64,000 nucleotides of DNA from Nepenthes gracilis. Taxonomy: Eukaryota; Streptophyta; Magnoliopsida; Caryophyllales; Nepenthaceae. The translations under genes were made by a program, and so were the position numbers. The stretch lies in NCBI GenBank assembly GCA_033239525.1, contig BSYO01000002.1, forward strand, positions 16,278,626-16,342,625. The letters are read 5' to 3'. Shown piece after piece: positions 43,686-55,449 of the stretch. The first letter of the stretch is position 1, and every line of letters starts with the position of its first letter. Below the pieces are notes generated by a model. It saw only the letters and a program-made list of their open reading frames with translations. It had not been told where the DNA came from and did no database searches.

Positions 43686-44428
43686 TGTGACGGCTCCGGA
43701 CGTATTCCACCACATATGGCCGCCGTCAAGCCTAATCTTTACAACATATACGGTATAAATATTAACTAGGTGGTCATAAAAATTTTTCTTTCTTTCTTTT
43801 CTTCTATTTTTATCTTGGATTACGCATATACAGGATCACTTAAGGCTGAACTCCTTGAGTTGGCCATCAAAGTTTAACCTCACACCTGACCGGCCAATCG
43901 TTAAGGCCGGTCGGTTACGAAGACCTTGACATGAATTAAGATGCTACTAGGAATGTCAAACTTCATTCTCCCAAATAGTAATTACGGAAACATACTAATA
44001 TCTATTAATTCTTTTATAGCGGAAATGTTTTACAAGTCTTTCCCAAAACATCAAAAGAAAATATATCAATTCCTTCACTCCTTTGCTGATCAGCTCTTGC
44101 CGGCTATGCCGTCTAACTACACCACATGACTCTATTCAACTCCATCCTCCATAAACTTCTCACCATCTAAAAAACAACAAGAGTGAGCTATAAAGCCCAG
44201 TAAGGTACCCACATGCAGAAAACATTAACATACATATCCTCGGATCAAAGTAGAGGTTCATAGCATAAACTTAGCGTGCGAATATCACCATAACATTTCT
44301 TCTTTAGTTCGGAAATCTTTGTTCTTATTTTTTGTAGTGTCTTGTCTTCAACTTTAGAAAATTCATAAAACCGTGAGGAATTCTTATCATCTTTAGGGAC
44401 CGGACGGAAGCGAACAGTATCGAGGAAG

Positions 44429-44450
44429 GGTTGTGTGCTACCCTACAACC
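44429..44450 (-). other. Leader stem-loop (GGTTGT/ACAACC variant)
   Basis: GGTTGT pairs with ACAACC around a 10-nt loop, in the context TCGAGGAAG...TAAGGCC shared with the other copies. Confidence 0.6.
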
Positions 44451-44769
44451 TAAGGCCATATCCTCCTATTATACTCCCAAAGGCGGGCGATAATTTCTTT
44501 TACCCGGCATATAGGGCCATAGTCCATAAGCCTTGTGCCACCAAAAATTCCCCCGTGGCCCAGGCGCAATCCTCTAGTGTCACTCCAATATCCTTCATCC
44601 ATTTTTAACAACAAGCTTAATGGAAACTCGGTTCTTAGTTCATATCGTTCGATGGCCATCTATCACAGTTCAAAAGTCGGAAGTCATAGAGTTTCACTAA
44701 CTGTCCGTAATACATATATTTTTCCTTGTTCTTGTAGCCTTTGTTCTTAATTTCAAACAATTGAAGTCC

Positions 44770-44950
44770 ATAGCCTTTCCTTTAACGTCTTAAAACCGAA
44801 GATCTTTTATCAAAGTGTCAGAGGTCTCATTCCTCAAAGCCGGAGGTCATTTATCACAAAGAAAATGGAGGTCTTTTGTTATAAAGCCGGGGGTCTTTTA
44901 GTATAAATCAGGAGGTCTTTATGAAAAGTCGGAGGTCATTTAAAACACTC
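44770..44950 (-). repeat. Minisatellite GCCGGAGGTCTTTTnn in LTR leader
   Basis: About seven imperfect units of 20-30 bp containing (G/C)GGAGGTC(T/A)TTT lie in the minisatellite position of this LTR. Confidence 0.7.
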
Positions 44951-45307
44951 CATAATCGGACATCTTAGAACATAATCATGGTCAGACTTCATGCATTTAA
45001 GTAAAACATCCAAAGATCATGAAATAACCGGTACTTTTACATAAACAAATAACTGGTCATCATTTGAATCATGCAATGGTCAAACTTCATGCGTTCGAAC
45101 ACTATAAAATAACTAAACATCATCAGCTTGGCAAATAATTAGGGCTTCCTTTAAATAGGCATGATATACTTGCATTAAAAAGATGAACTTAAAACGGTGA
45201 GTACACTTGCCTGAATCTCTTTACTTCATCCTGGAATTCTGGGTTCCTTTACTATGAAACTCGGCCAAGAGTCTCTTCCTAGCCTTTTTCCTTACACTCC
45301 CTAGTTC

Positions 45308-45317
45308 TTATTTATGG
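45308..45317 (-). promoter_or_regulatory. TATA-like box
   Basis: Sense CATAAATAAG, about 100 nt upstream of the donor-like site at 45210. Confidence 0.5.
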
Positions 45318-45439
45318 GTCTTTGGTCTGGCGGCAGTAGGTAGGACACGTCAACCACTCTAGGGGTGGTTGAAAGTCGATTAGCTACTTAGGCATGGTCT
45401 TCCTAATGTTGACCAGACAACAGGTAAGTGCTTCATTAT

Positions 45440-46380
45440 TTCTGGTCAACTAGCATTGACCGAACAAGTTTCGTCTCATGTTTATCGTCTCCGGAATTGG
45501 TCTTCGACAAAAGGTCTTCGAAAGACTTTCATTCTCCCCAAAAATCTTCTCCTTTTACGTTTCCGGTCAACTGGCATTGATCGGTTTAATTTCCCCTTTT
45601 TCCATCACATATTGCCTCCGGAATCGCGTTCAGCGCCTCCGGTATTGTCTCTAGAAAAACTCTTCAATTTCATTCTGGAAATCATCTCCGGAAGTCATTG
45701 TCTAAGGTCTCCGGAAACATTCCCAAGTGTTCTTCAAAAATCACCTCTTAGTTCTCTTCGGAATTGTCTCTGAAATTATTATCTAAGGTCTTCTATCTAA
45801 GGTCTCCGGAAGCTCCTCAATGGTCTCCAAGAATAGTCTCCGGAAAAAAGGCCTCCGGAATCATGGTCTCCATAAGAATTTTCTCCAATTCTCATTTCTT
45901 GAATTCACACAATCGTCTTCAGAAATTGCGTTCACCATTTCCGAAAGCCTCCTTAATGGTCTCTGGAAAGAACTCATTAATCATCTCTGGAAGTCTCTCC
46001 CTTTATCGTCTCCGGAGATTAAGGTCTCCGAAATTTTAGCCTTTAGTAACAACGTCTCCGAGGATCAAGGTCTTCGAAAACTTTAGCCTCTAACTTCAGC
46101 GTCTCGAGAAATCAAGGTCTCCGAAAACTTTATTCTCTACATGTCTCCGAAATTCACTGTTTCTACTTGTTTTCCGGAGATCAAGGTCTCCGGAAAAACT
46201 TGCGCTTATTGAAACTTGGTCAATATTGCGTTCTGGTAAGTTGGGTTACACAACGGCCGGCCTTCATGGTTTTAGCACTTCCAGCCTCCTTCTTTCCTTC
46301 CAGTCAACGAGTGTTGACCGGATAGCTTTCCTTCACGTTTTCGGTCAACTAGCATTGACCGGTTACGTCTTCCCCTCGCA
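45440..46380 (-). promoter_or_regulatory. U3 with (T)CTCCGGAA words and GGTCAA/TTGACC palindromes
   Basis: More than twenty imperfect GTCTCCGGAA or GGTCTCCGAAA words form an irregular array (45640-46200). GTCAACTAGCATTGACC-type inverted repeats lie near 45446, 45562, 46295 and 46342. TTGACC/GGTCAA is the W-box core bound by WRKY factors. It lies upstream of the TATA box. Confidence 0.5.
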
Positions 46381-46468
46381 TTTTCCTTCACCTCTTTGCC
46401 ATTTTCTTGACACAAAAGGATTTAGTCCTTATATTTTTGATAACAGGAGATCTCAAAAATTTGGTACA

Positions 46469-48062
46469 TTATAATTCTCCCCCACTTATAGAAATTTCAT
46501 CCTCAAAATTTTAAATGTAGTTACTAACCTCAAGAAAACAAGTGGAGATACTTGTTCTGAATCCCTTCCTCTCGTTCCCAAGTTGCTTCTTCAGGTGAGT
46601 GATTCTTCCAGAGTACCTTTATCAAGGAGATTGATTTTGTATGTAGCCTTTATTCCTTTCGATCCAAAATCTGCATCGGTTCCTCTACGTAGGATAAGTC
46701 CTTGTCAATTGTCAAAGGCTCGAACTCAATCACATGCGCTGGATCGTGGACATATTTCCTAAACATTGATACATGAAACATGTCATGTACTTCTGCCATG
46801 CCTGGTGGTAGCGCCAGTCTGTAGGCCACCTCTCTGATCCTTTCTAAAACCTCAAAGGGGCCAATAAATCATGGCTTCAGCTTTCCTTTTACCCCGAATC
46901 TGGATGTCCCTTTAGATGGCGACATTTTTAGGAATACAAACTCACCAACGTCAAACTTCAATGTAGATCTCCTCTGGTCTACATAGTTCTTTTGTCTGCT
47001 CCGGGTAACCATTAAATTCTCATGTACTAGCTTTATCTTTTCCGTCGTCTCTTTAACAATTTCTGGACTCAAAATTCTTTTATCTCCGGGCTCCTCCCAG
47101 TGAATTGGTGATCTACATCTCCTTCTGTACAATGCTTCAAAAGGAGCCATGCCTATACTTGCCTGATAACTGTTATTATATGCGAATTTTGCCAAGGCCA
47201 AGAAATTATGCCAAGTCCCTTTTATTTCTAAGACCGAGGCTCTTAATATATCCTCAAGGATCTGAATCATCCGTTCTGACTGGCCGTCGGTTTGCGGATG
47301 ATAAGCGGTACTGAATTTTAACTCTGTTCCCAGTTCCTTATGCAAACTCCTCTAAAATCTTGAAACAAAGCGAGGGTCCCTATCAGATACAATAGAGGCA
47401 GGCACACCATGAAGCCCGGACGACTTCGCCACATACAGCTAGGCTAGTTTATCACCGGTGTAAGTCATCCGGATTGCTAGGAAATGGGCTGACTTTGTCA
47501 GCCGGTCAACTATAATCCAAACAGCATCATGTTTTCTTGGCCTCCTTGGTAGACTGGTCACGAAGTCCATGGCAATATCCTCCCATTTCCAGCCTAGAAG
47601 CGGCATCGGTTGTAGCAACCAGATGGCTTTCTCCTTTCCGCTTTCACTCGTTGGCACACAAGACATTTCTCTCCATAAGCTGTGATGTCCCTCTTTATAT
47701 TCCTCTACCAGAACGTTTTCTTTAAGTCCTAATACATCTTATTGACTCCTAGATGGATTGTATATCGAGATCGATAGGCTTCCTTCAAAATTTTCTCGTT
47801 CAATTTCTTGTCGTCTGGCACACATAATCGATCCCTAAATCTCAATGCTCCATCCGGCCTAACATAAAAGTCACTTCGGGAATCTCTGTTTAGATCACTC
47901 ATGATATTCATAAGAAAGGGATCATTCACCTGCCCTCCCCTAACCTCATTTATCACTTCCGGCTGAACTTGAAGGTATGCTAAAATCATTTGCTTTCCTT
48001 GAACATATCGTTAGATGTCATAGTGTATTAGACAGTCCAACATCTCCATTTGCTTGACCTGC
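46469..48062 (-). pseudogene. Truncated Gypsy pol: integrase to chromodomain-like end
   Basis: From the polypurine tract inward: VLWKNHSPEEATWERE-like end (46540-46620), AYRLALPPG, then integrase pieces STAYHPQTDGQSERMIQILE (47280-47345), [20 protein letters not shown] (47439-47666), and HHCC/linker RDRLCVPDDKKLNEKILKEA (47729-47989). Several stops and frame changes are present. It stops at about 48062 in the RNase H/integrase linker, where LTR sequence is joined, so gag, protease and reverse transcriptase are missing. Confidence 0.85.
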
Positions 48063-48354
48063 GTCCTTGCCTGTGAGTGGCGCTCGAGCACCAACTTGGC
48101 ACCACTTGCAATGAACGCACACTCGAGTAGCGCCTTAAGCAACAACTGGGAGCCAGCCCTTGCAACTCCATGCCCTCACCTTGTCCCGGCGCCCTTTGGG
48201 TGGATGGTTCTATTGTTTGTGCTCCAGTGGTTCCTCAGGTGCCACTCAGGTGCCAATGCCCTGGTGGCATTTTTTGCTCCAAAAATATGTTTTTCCCATG
48301 TTTTTCCTTAATCCAATTACCTTCGACATACTGATTCGGGATCGGGATCTCACA
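48063..48354 (-). mobile_element. LTR terminal fragment (U3 end)
   Basis: TGGCGCTCGAGC...GATCGGGATCTCACA matches the U3 ends at 40370-40661 and 56130-56430. It joins pol DNA on its left without a target duplication, so this is a recombination or deletion junction. Confidence 0.75.
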
Positions 48355-49985
48355 ACTTCCTCCACTTACAGAAATTTTGTCCACAAAATTTAAAGAACCT
48401 CAAATTTTATAATTCAGAGGAACTTTTCTAACATTCCCAAATCACTTTTCAGAGTAAAATGGTCATCCTAGAAGACTTTAAACCTCCAAATCTCCTTGAT
48501 CTTTAGTACCTGATTTGTTCTATACTCATCAAAATTCATCAAATCTGAAGGCAAACCCAATTTACTATCTATTTTCCCAACTTGATTCTAAACCTTAAAC
48601 GAGCAAAATGCCATACTTCTTTTAAACTAAGCTATGAGTTTGAGCATTCTCTCTACATTTCAAAATTAGACCTTAAAATACAGGAGCTAATCACATTTCT
48701 ACTACGCACTCTAATCAAATCATCTAGCTCTAAAGCGTCCGATTACCATTTACCACTCCAACGAATTTAACCTAATACCCAATTTCTTTTATCAAGGTTA
48801 ACTAAGATTCTGACATAAATCTCAAGTCACAATTAGACCTCAAAAGTAGAATACTTTACATTCTCCTCATTTCGTAGGCATGTCATCAAATCAACATTCC
48901 CATGAGATACACATTCCCTTTCGAACACCCAATTCACGTGGTAACCAAGATAAAAACTTATTTTAAGATACCCATATCATGAAAATAATTCTCACAGATC
49001 CTCAATTCACCACAAAACTAGAAATTCTAACTAGAGCTGTCACCATAGATTCGATACAGTTTTAGATCATTATCTGAAATCTCAAGATCTTAACAATTAG
49101 TGACCTTAAAATCTCGAAACCCCTACACTGAGTGATCTCAGATCTCATTGGCACACCGATGAGACAATTGATTAAACCTGAATACGTCCTCCATAATTAT
49201 GATGAGTGGGTCGTCCTTCATCTTGAAACAAAACCATAAGGGCTTCCTATTTCAAATTTCATAACTTTCACACCTCGAATGCAATTCTGTTTTCCCCAAT
49301 CTAGGAGTACGACATTCCATTACCTCAAGCATTCGAACCTACCCAAAATTTCTCTAACAGAGATTTCAAATTGACAATTTTAACCTATGGAGGAGTAACT
49401 CTAACTAGGGATTCCCTTTTTCTTCTTTGTATCCTAAGATCTCTTCCTTCAAATCATTCCAATCCTCAAAACTTGATTCACTTTCCTAAAATTTTAAATT
49501 GTGACTTCATCAAAAGGCTGGGTTCTCATTTATCAACTCATTTGGATTCCATGCTCATCTTATCAGTCATTAGAGTAAGAAACACTTTCAAGATTCATTA
49601 AACTCAAAGACTAAACATTCTACCTGTCACCTCTCTGGCTTGCTATGAATACATTGGACCTCAAATCAGATCCTGAGATCTTACAAGCTAACACACTCCC
49701 ACCGTGCTATTCTGATTATCCAGTTACTAATACCTTAAAATTCTACAATTCTTGCTTAAAGATTCATATCAGAAGCCTAGATCTATAGCCACTATAACCC
49801 AAAAAGATCCCAAAGTGGTCAACATCTCTAAGGCAAGATCCATAAATTCTAGATTATAACTAGCATGAAAACACAACTGTGACAATCATCCCCAAATTTT
49901 TAGCAAAATCCTCAAGCTACCATTGAAGCTTCAACATTTAGCAACTTAATATCCTATTGTCCCGCTAATTTATTCATTCGAATCA
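48355..49985 (-). other. Non-coding interior of a pol-less LTR element
   Basis: Sense ends CTGTAAGTGGAGGAAGT just before TGTGAG, a polypurine tract. The following 1.6 kb has no supported ORF and is homologous to 13832-16240 and 56556-57064. It continues at 52321 after a solo LTR. Confidence 0.7.
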
Positions 49986-50737
49986 TGTGACAGAGCAAAC
50001 GTTTTTTTCCTTAGAAGCTTCCGTCAAGACAGAAACATAATTACCGGTCTAAAATATAAGGCAAACTTCTGCAAAATTTTGGCAGAGTCTCCTTTGTAAT
50101 TGGATAAAAAACCCAAAATACAACCTGTTTGATCATCCATTACAAGCACACAACTATCAATTGTACCATAATTTTTCCTGCAACATGCATACACAGGATC
50201 ACATATGCCATCCATGGCATAAATCTATAAAAACGTTAGCTACGCTAACAGTTTAATAACGAGATGCCGTTTAGGACCTATACAGTATATTCGAAAGTTT
50301 AGAGCGGAAGCTAAACTATCAACCTGCAGAAGTATAGTTTTTCTTTTACCATCACATACATCATATGCCTCTATACAAAATCCATATGTGCATGAAGATC
50401 CATAAATATAAGATCAGTATACAAAATCACATGATCAGTCAAGTCTTTACGTCAACAGGCTCTCCTAAAATGGCTCCAAAATGTTTCAGGTTCTCAAAAG
50501 TTTTCAGAAACTTCTTTTGATTACTCTTTCTCGTCAGGCACTAACTCTACTGTCTCATCTAGAGGGAAAAAATAATAAAACAGTGAGCCGAGGACCAACA
50601 AGGTACATACATATGAACGGTAAAACTGTGATGCAGAACGGTCGTATAACTGTACAGAACCAGAACATTTAAACAAAACATAATCTGGAAAACAGTAAAA
50701 GCATACTTTGACGATATTAAACCTCATGTTTAGAAAT

Positions 50738-50965
50738 CAGTAATCAATAAGCTGTAAACGATAAACTGTAAATAGTAAACTGTAAACGGTAACTGTAATC
50801 TTTAACGATACACTGTAAACTGTGAATTGTACACTGTAAATGTAAACTGTACTCTGTAACTGTAAACTATACACTGTAAACTGTACTTTGTAACTGTAAA
50901 CTGTACATTGTAAATTGTAAACTATACTTTGTAACTTTAAACTGTACACTATAAATTGTAACATA
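50738..50965 (-). repeat. GTAAACTGTAC minisatellite
   Basis: About 18 units of 10-14 bp (ACTGTAAACTGTAC type), next to CATAACGGTAACAGACCCTGCC. Confidence 0.85.
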
Positions 50966-51028
50966 GCATAACGGTAACAGACCCTGCCAGTATACCCTAC
51001 TAGCTAAGGGGGCGGATAATCGAGGATA

Positions 51029-51051
51029 GATTGTGTTCAGTCCACACAATC
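51029..51051 (-). other. Leader stem-loop
   Basis: GATTGTGT pairs with ACACAATC around TCAGTCC. Confidence 0.7.
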
Positions 51052-52320
51052 CAAGGCCTATCACTATAACATGTATATCCCATCCCGAGGGATCTCTATA
51101 CTGTATGCCACCTGAAGGTCGGCCTGTAACTGTGTTTCCTCCCACTTAACGCCTCGAGAAAAGGGTGGACTACAAATAACTCCATGGATAGAGTTATCCT
51201 CGATTACCACCGTAAAGTCCTAAGGCATGCCGAAGAACCTATCCGGACTGTAGTCAGTCCCGGGTCCTAAATATTGGTATCAGAAATAACCTCTTTATTA
51301 AAAACCCTCTTTCACAATCAGAGTTTCACAATTTGCTTTTGGTTAACTTCAAAAAGTACATGGAAATTTCATTGGTATAAGTCCGTGAACATTTTCAAAA
51401 ACAAATTATACTGGGAGCTTCATTTCAATGTCAGTTAACTTTTATATAACAGAAGATACGGTTAAAAATCATCAAAACCTCTTCATTTTCGCACCTAGGG
51501 CTTCGCCAAAACTTTTGGACTCAAATCGATCTTTAAACATGTGCTTATTCATGAAATTAATGCCATAAATCCATGCATATACATTAAATCATGTAATTTA
51601 CTCAAACTTCAAAATATTTTTGAGCTAGGGTTTCATCACATACTTTCGGAAGCAAATCGAACACTATTTACATGCTTCTTCATGAAATCAAAAAAAAAAT
51701 TCTTCACGAAATCGAAGCCAAAACTTGCAATAAACATGAATAAATACAAAATCTAACCAAACAATCGAAGGAAACATGCTTCATTTACTTCAAACATGCA
51801 TCAACATCATTTTAGAGCATTTTTATCAACTTTAATGCAAGAGGAAACGGTAAAAATGAAAAACAACGTTCGAAGTACACTTGCCTTAGCCCGATCTACC
51901 GTTATTTTTACCGGGTATGGATTGGAACAAGTGATTTCCCTTTCTCCTCTTCTCTTCTTCCTCTCCTTCGTGCCTGGTCTGCTCTCTCTCTCTCCCTTTT
52001 CCTTTTTCCCCTTTATTTTATAACAAAAACGAGGCCAGGACGTGGGCAAAAGTCGGGGCCGCGCTCAACGAGCGGGCCACATTCTGCTAATCACGCTCGA
52101 GCGCTCAGCAGGTGCACGGCAAGCGGGGCAGCTACTGGATTTTGCGCTCGCTGCAGCGCCTCGGGCACACAGCAGGCGCCAGACGGCTGCTTGCTAAACT
52201 CGGGTATTTTTCTAAATTTTTACTTTCAACCATCATTTTTCACTACATGTTTAGCCTCTTTATGATACTCATCATTCTAATTACTTCCACTTATCATATT
52301 CCGAAACTCGGGTAATCACA

Positions 52321-52659
52321 AATCAGGTCACTCAATTTTTCACAATAATCAGACTAAAACCTAAGGACTTTATCATTCAATCAGCCTCAAGTAAAATCGC
52401 AACGGTTTCTCTTTTCTTATTTTCATAACCTCACTGCTCCGATATCGGAACTGGTTCGTAGTGACTCTTCACCTCTCTTATGAATATCTTAATCTTAAAG
52501 GCTCCCAACATCAAATTATAAACTTCATGGTTAATCAAAATTTCAAAATTCACCAAATATCCTCATCGATTCTATTTGAATCATCAAGATCATTGCCGGT
52601 TTCGGCACAACCTCAACAGCAACTTTATTTGCAGGTTAGAAGATAAGATAGGCTAATCT
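52321..52659 (-). other. Continuation of the pol-less interior
   Basis: It starts with the second AATCA and is non-coding. No primer binding site is found before the LTR-like TGTGACATCCC at 52660, so the interior is cut off here. Confidence 0.6.
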
Positions 52660-52732
52660 TGTGACATCCCAAAATATTTTTAATTATTAAAGTGAGATCA
52701 GTTATGATTTTCAGTACTTTTCAACAGTAAGT
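52660..52732 (+). mobile_element. Plus-oriented LTR start fragment
   Basis: TGTGACATCCCAAAATATTTTT... with TTTTCAGTA resembles the first 75 bp of the LTR at 20538. It then switches to minus-oriented LTR sequence. Confidence 0.6.
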
Positions 52733-52980
52733 TTAATGAAAACTCGGTTCTTAGTTCATATCTTTCAATGGCCATTCATCATAGTTCAAAAGTCGGAAGT
52801 CGTAGAGTTTCACTTGCTGTCCTGATTACATACATTTTTCCTTGTTCTTATAGCCTTTATTCTCAACTTCAAACAATTGAAGTCCGTATAGCCTTTCCTT
52901 TATCATCTTAAAACCGAAGGTTTTTTGTCAAAACAAAGGAGGTCTTATTTATCAAAGCCGGAGGTCTTTTCTCTAAAAAG

Positions 52981-53310
52981 CCAGTTTCAAATCATAGAAC
53001 TTATACGTCACTTTACAAAGCCGATTTTGAAATACAATGCAAGGCCAGTTTTGAAATTATGCTACACATGCCGGTTTCAAAATGCGATACAAGGCCGATT
53101 TCGAAATTACACTACAAATGCCGGTTTCAAAATACGATACAAATGCCGATTCTAAAAGTGCCGTATAAATGCCAGTTTCAACCAGGGCCGGTTTCAAAGC
53201 TTAATACACAAATGCCGGTTTCAAAAGTGCTATATAGATGTCGGTTTCAAAATACAGGGCTGGTTTCGATAGTAAGTACCAGGCCGATTTCAAAACTTAA
53301 TACGAGTAAG
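52981..53310 (-). repeat. Minisatellite ATGCCGGTTTCAAAATnCGATACAA
   Basis: About a dozen units of 22-30 bp with GCC(G/A)(G/A)TTTCAAA core lie in the LTR minisatellite position. Confidence 0.85.
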
Positions 53311-53668
53311 GTCTATCGATGGTCTTTATGAAAATGCAGAACAGAGCTTCCTTTAACATGGCTTTTACAAAAATACTTCCTTAATTCAAATGATCAGAAC
53401 AATATCATACTTTAACATAATTTCATAAAAGTCAGGTATACTTAATACGTGTAAGTCTATCGTTGGTCTTTATGAAAATGCAGAACAGAGCTTCCTTTAA
53501 CATGGCATTTACAGAAATACTTCCTTAATTCAGATGATAAGAACAATATCATACATACCGTAACATAAGTTCAACAAAAGTCAGACATACTTGCATTGCA
53601 AACATGAATTCAAAAAGGTGAGTACACTTGCATTAAATCATGAACTTAAAACAAGGGGGGTACACTTA

Positions 53669-53672
53669 CCTG
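53669..53672 (-). promoter_or_regulatory. Canonical GT donor-like site in LTR leader
   Basis: Sense GAATTCAG|GTAAGTGTAC, about 100 nt below a TATA-like box. Elsewhere the second base is C (GCAAGT). Confidence 0.45.
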
Positions 53673-53768
53673 AATTCCTTTACTTCATCCTGAAATTCTA
53701 GTTTTCCTTTGCTAGAAAACTCGATCGAGAGCCTCTTCCTAACCACTTTCCTCATGCTCTCTGGTTTT

Positions 53769-53776
53769 TATTTATA
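53769..53776 (-). promoter_or_regulatory. TATA-like box
   Basis: Sense TATAAATA. Confidence 0.5.
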
Positions 53777-54174
53777 GGCCTTTGGTCCGACGACAGTAGG
53801 TATAGCAGGTCAACAACTCAGGGGTGGTTGGGAGTAGGTTACTTACTCAGGTATGGTCATTCTGACTCTACTTTTCGTAAGGGCTTCCTTATTATTTTCG
53901 GTCAACTAGCGTTAACCGGTTATGTCTCCTTTTATTGTCTCAGTACTTCCGGCATCCATCTTACCCTGATTCGCCTTTAATTCTTTTAAATGTTTTCCCA
54001 TCATGCTTTCCGGTCAATAGGCGTTGACCGAATTGCGTTCCTCTTTCACCTCTTGCTTTCCGGTCAACAGGTGTTGACCGGATCAATTTCCCCTCGCTTC
54101 AAAAGGATTTTGTCCTTATATTTTTTATGACAGAAGATCCCAAAAATTTGATACCTTACAAAACCAATGATTTC

Positions 54175-54695
54175 AGATCCTTAGTTCTTGATTTAGAATT
54201 TAGTTCGGAGTCCATACTTTAGAACCTTAACCTAGTTCTCGATTTAGAGTCCATATATCAAAACATTGACCTAGTTCTTGGTTTAGAGTCTGTATTTAAG
54301 AACTGATTTAGAATTCGGTTCAGAATCCCTATTTCAGAACATTAACCTAGTCCTCGGTTCAGAGTCCATATATCAGACATAATTCAGAGCTTGGTCAGAG
54401 TCCCTATTTTAGAAGTGATTCAGAATTCGTTTCAGACTCCCTATTTTAGAACATTAACGTAGTCCTCGGTTCAGAGTTCATATATCAGACCTAATTCGGA
54501 GTTCGGTTTGGAGTCCCTATTTGAGAACTGATTTAGAATTCGGTTTAGAGTCTCTATTTCAAACATTAACCTAGTTCTCCATTCAGAGTCGATATATCCG
54601 ACCTAATTCAGAGTTTGGTTCAAAGTCCCTATTTCAGAATTGATTCAGAATTTAGTTTGGAGTCCCTATTTCAAAACTGATTCAGTTTCCTTTTA
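54175..54695. repeat. 112-bp tandem repeat with about 37-bp subunits
   Basis: ATTAAC(C/G)TAG(T/C)(T/C)CTC recurs at 54341, 54453 and 54565 (112 bp apart). Each unit has three TTCGGTTCAGAGTCCCTATTT-like subunits. Confidence 0.85.
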
Positions 54696-54709
54696 AATCT
54701 ATTATCCTT

Positions 54710-55100
54710 CATAATTTATATCCCGAGGTTAGGATGATTTCTGATCAGTTTAGCCTTTACATACCCTACATACTTTACATCCAGAGGGCAAGATGATTTC
54801 TATGTAGTTTAGCTTTTACACACCCTTCATACTTAACATCTCGAGGGCAGGATAATTTCTGTTCAGTTTAGCCTTTACATGCCATCCATACTTTACATCC
54901 CGAGGGCAAGATGATTTTCTATTCAATTTAATCTGTAGATACCCTCCATACTTTATATCCCGATGGCAGGATGATTCTTATTTGGTTTAAACATTTACAA
55001 ACCTTCCATACTTTACAACCCGAGGGCAGGATGATTTTCTATTCAGTTTAATCTTTACATACCCACCATACTTTACATCCCAATGGCAGGATGTTTTCTT
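54710..55100. repeat. 60-bp tandem repeat, seven units
   Basis: (C/A)GAGGGCA(G/A)GATGATTT with TACTTTACATCCC recurs every 60 bp, at about 54723, 54783, 54843, 54902, 54962, 55022 and 55082. Confidence 0.9.
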
Positions 55101-55449
55101 TAATTTGATTAGCTATTATTCAGTATAGTTTTGATGCCTATTATGCAGTGTTTCGATGCAGTGACCTAAGGATGAGGTCATGGACTAGCTATACTAGAAT
55201 TCTACGGATTTACTTAACAGAGGATATTCTTGTCTTTATTTCCTTAGCCATAAATTCTCCAAACTACTAAAACCTTTCCAATTCATACGATTAAACCTTC
55301 AATCAGTTTTAGAGCTTCTCTATGACTTAACGATATAGTTTCAGGTTAATTTCTCAAATGTAATTTGTTAGATAAACTTCATCAAATCTCCAATTGGCAT
55401 TTCTATTTCAGTATTCATACCTTTCTTCTTATTCTTTAACCCTTAACTT

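Larger units (their letters stand above)
44167..45210 (-). other. Putative GC-AG leader intron
   Basis: Donor GATTCAG|GCAAGTGTAC at 45210, about 100 nt below the TATA box; acceptor GTTGTTTTTTAG at 44167-44168 preceded by TATAGCTCACTC. About 1.04 kb. Inferred. Confidence 0.4.
43686..46468 (-). mobile_element. 3' LTR of a truncated minus-strand Gypsy element
   Basis: TGTGACGGCTCCGG...TTTGGTACA, 2783 bp, adjoins the polypurine tract AAGTGGGGGAGAATTATAA (sense). It has TATA-like CATAAATAAG at 45308-45317, donor-like CAG|GCAAGTGTACTCAC at 45210, a variant stem-loop (44429-44450), a GGAGGTCTTTT minisatellite and acceptor-like TTGTTTTTTAG|ATGGTG at 44167-44168. Its U3 carries many GTCTCCGGAA words and GGTCAA/TTGACC palindromes. 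ORFs at 45456-46474 lie in U3 and are unsupported. Confidence 0.85.
50559..51884 (-). other. Putative GC-AG leader intron in solo LTR
   Basis: Donor CTAAG|GCAAGTGTACTTCG at 51884; acceptor TTTTTTCCCTCTAG|ATGAGAC at 50559-50560, with GGCTCACTG upstream. About 1.33 kb. Inferred. Confidence 0.4.
49986..52320 (-). mobile_element. Solo LTR, target duplication AATCA
   Basis: TGTGACAGAGC...CGGGTAATCACA, 2335 bp, is flanked by AATCA at 49981-49985 and 52321-52325. Its layout matches the LTRs of the Gypsy element at 29438-38332. It contains a long GTAAACTGTA minisatellite, a stem-loop, and donor- and acceptor-like sites. Confidence 0.93.
52733..54160 (-). mobile_element. LTR fragment related to 44600-46468
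   Basis: It shares GAAAACTCGGTTCTTAGTTC, the GAAGTC...TAGCCTTT block, TATA-like sense TATAAATA at 53769-53776, GGTCAA/TTGACC palindromes (53899, 54011, 54060) and the end TTTGATACCTTACA. Its donor-like site is CAG|GTAAGTGTAC at 53669. A duplicated 100-bp block (TATACTTAATACG...AGAACAGAGCTTCC) lies at about 53300-53520. The left part and acceptor are missing. Confidence 0.75.

Noticed and set aside
45456..46474. Plus-strand ORFs of 82-105 codons
   Set aside because: They consist of translated GTCTCCGGAA repeats in U3.
52925..53331. Two overlapping Cys/Phe-rich ORFs with repeats
   Set aside because: They are translations of the ATGCCGGTTTCAAAAT minisatellite rather than a repeat protein.
54161..55100. 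Possible satellite DNA array of the chromosome
   Set aside because: The arrays are short (under 550 bp), differ from each other and lie within LTR-like sequence, so they are better seen as LTR minisatellites.
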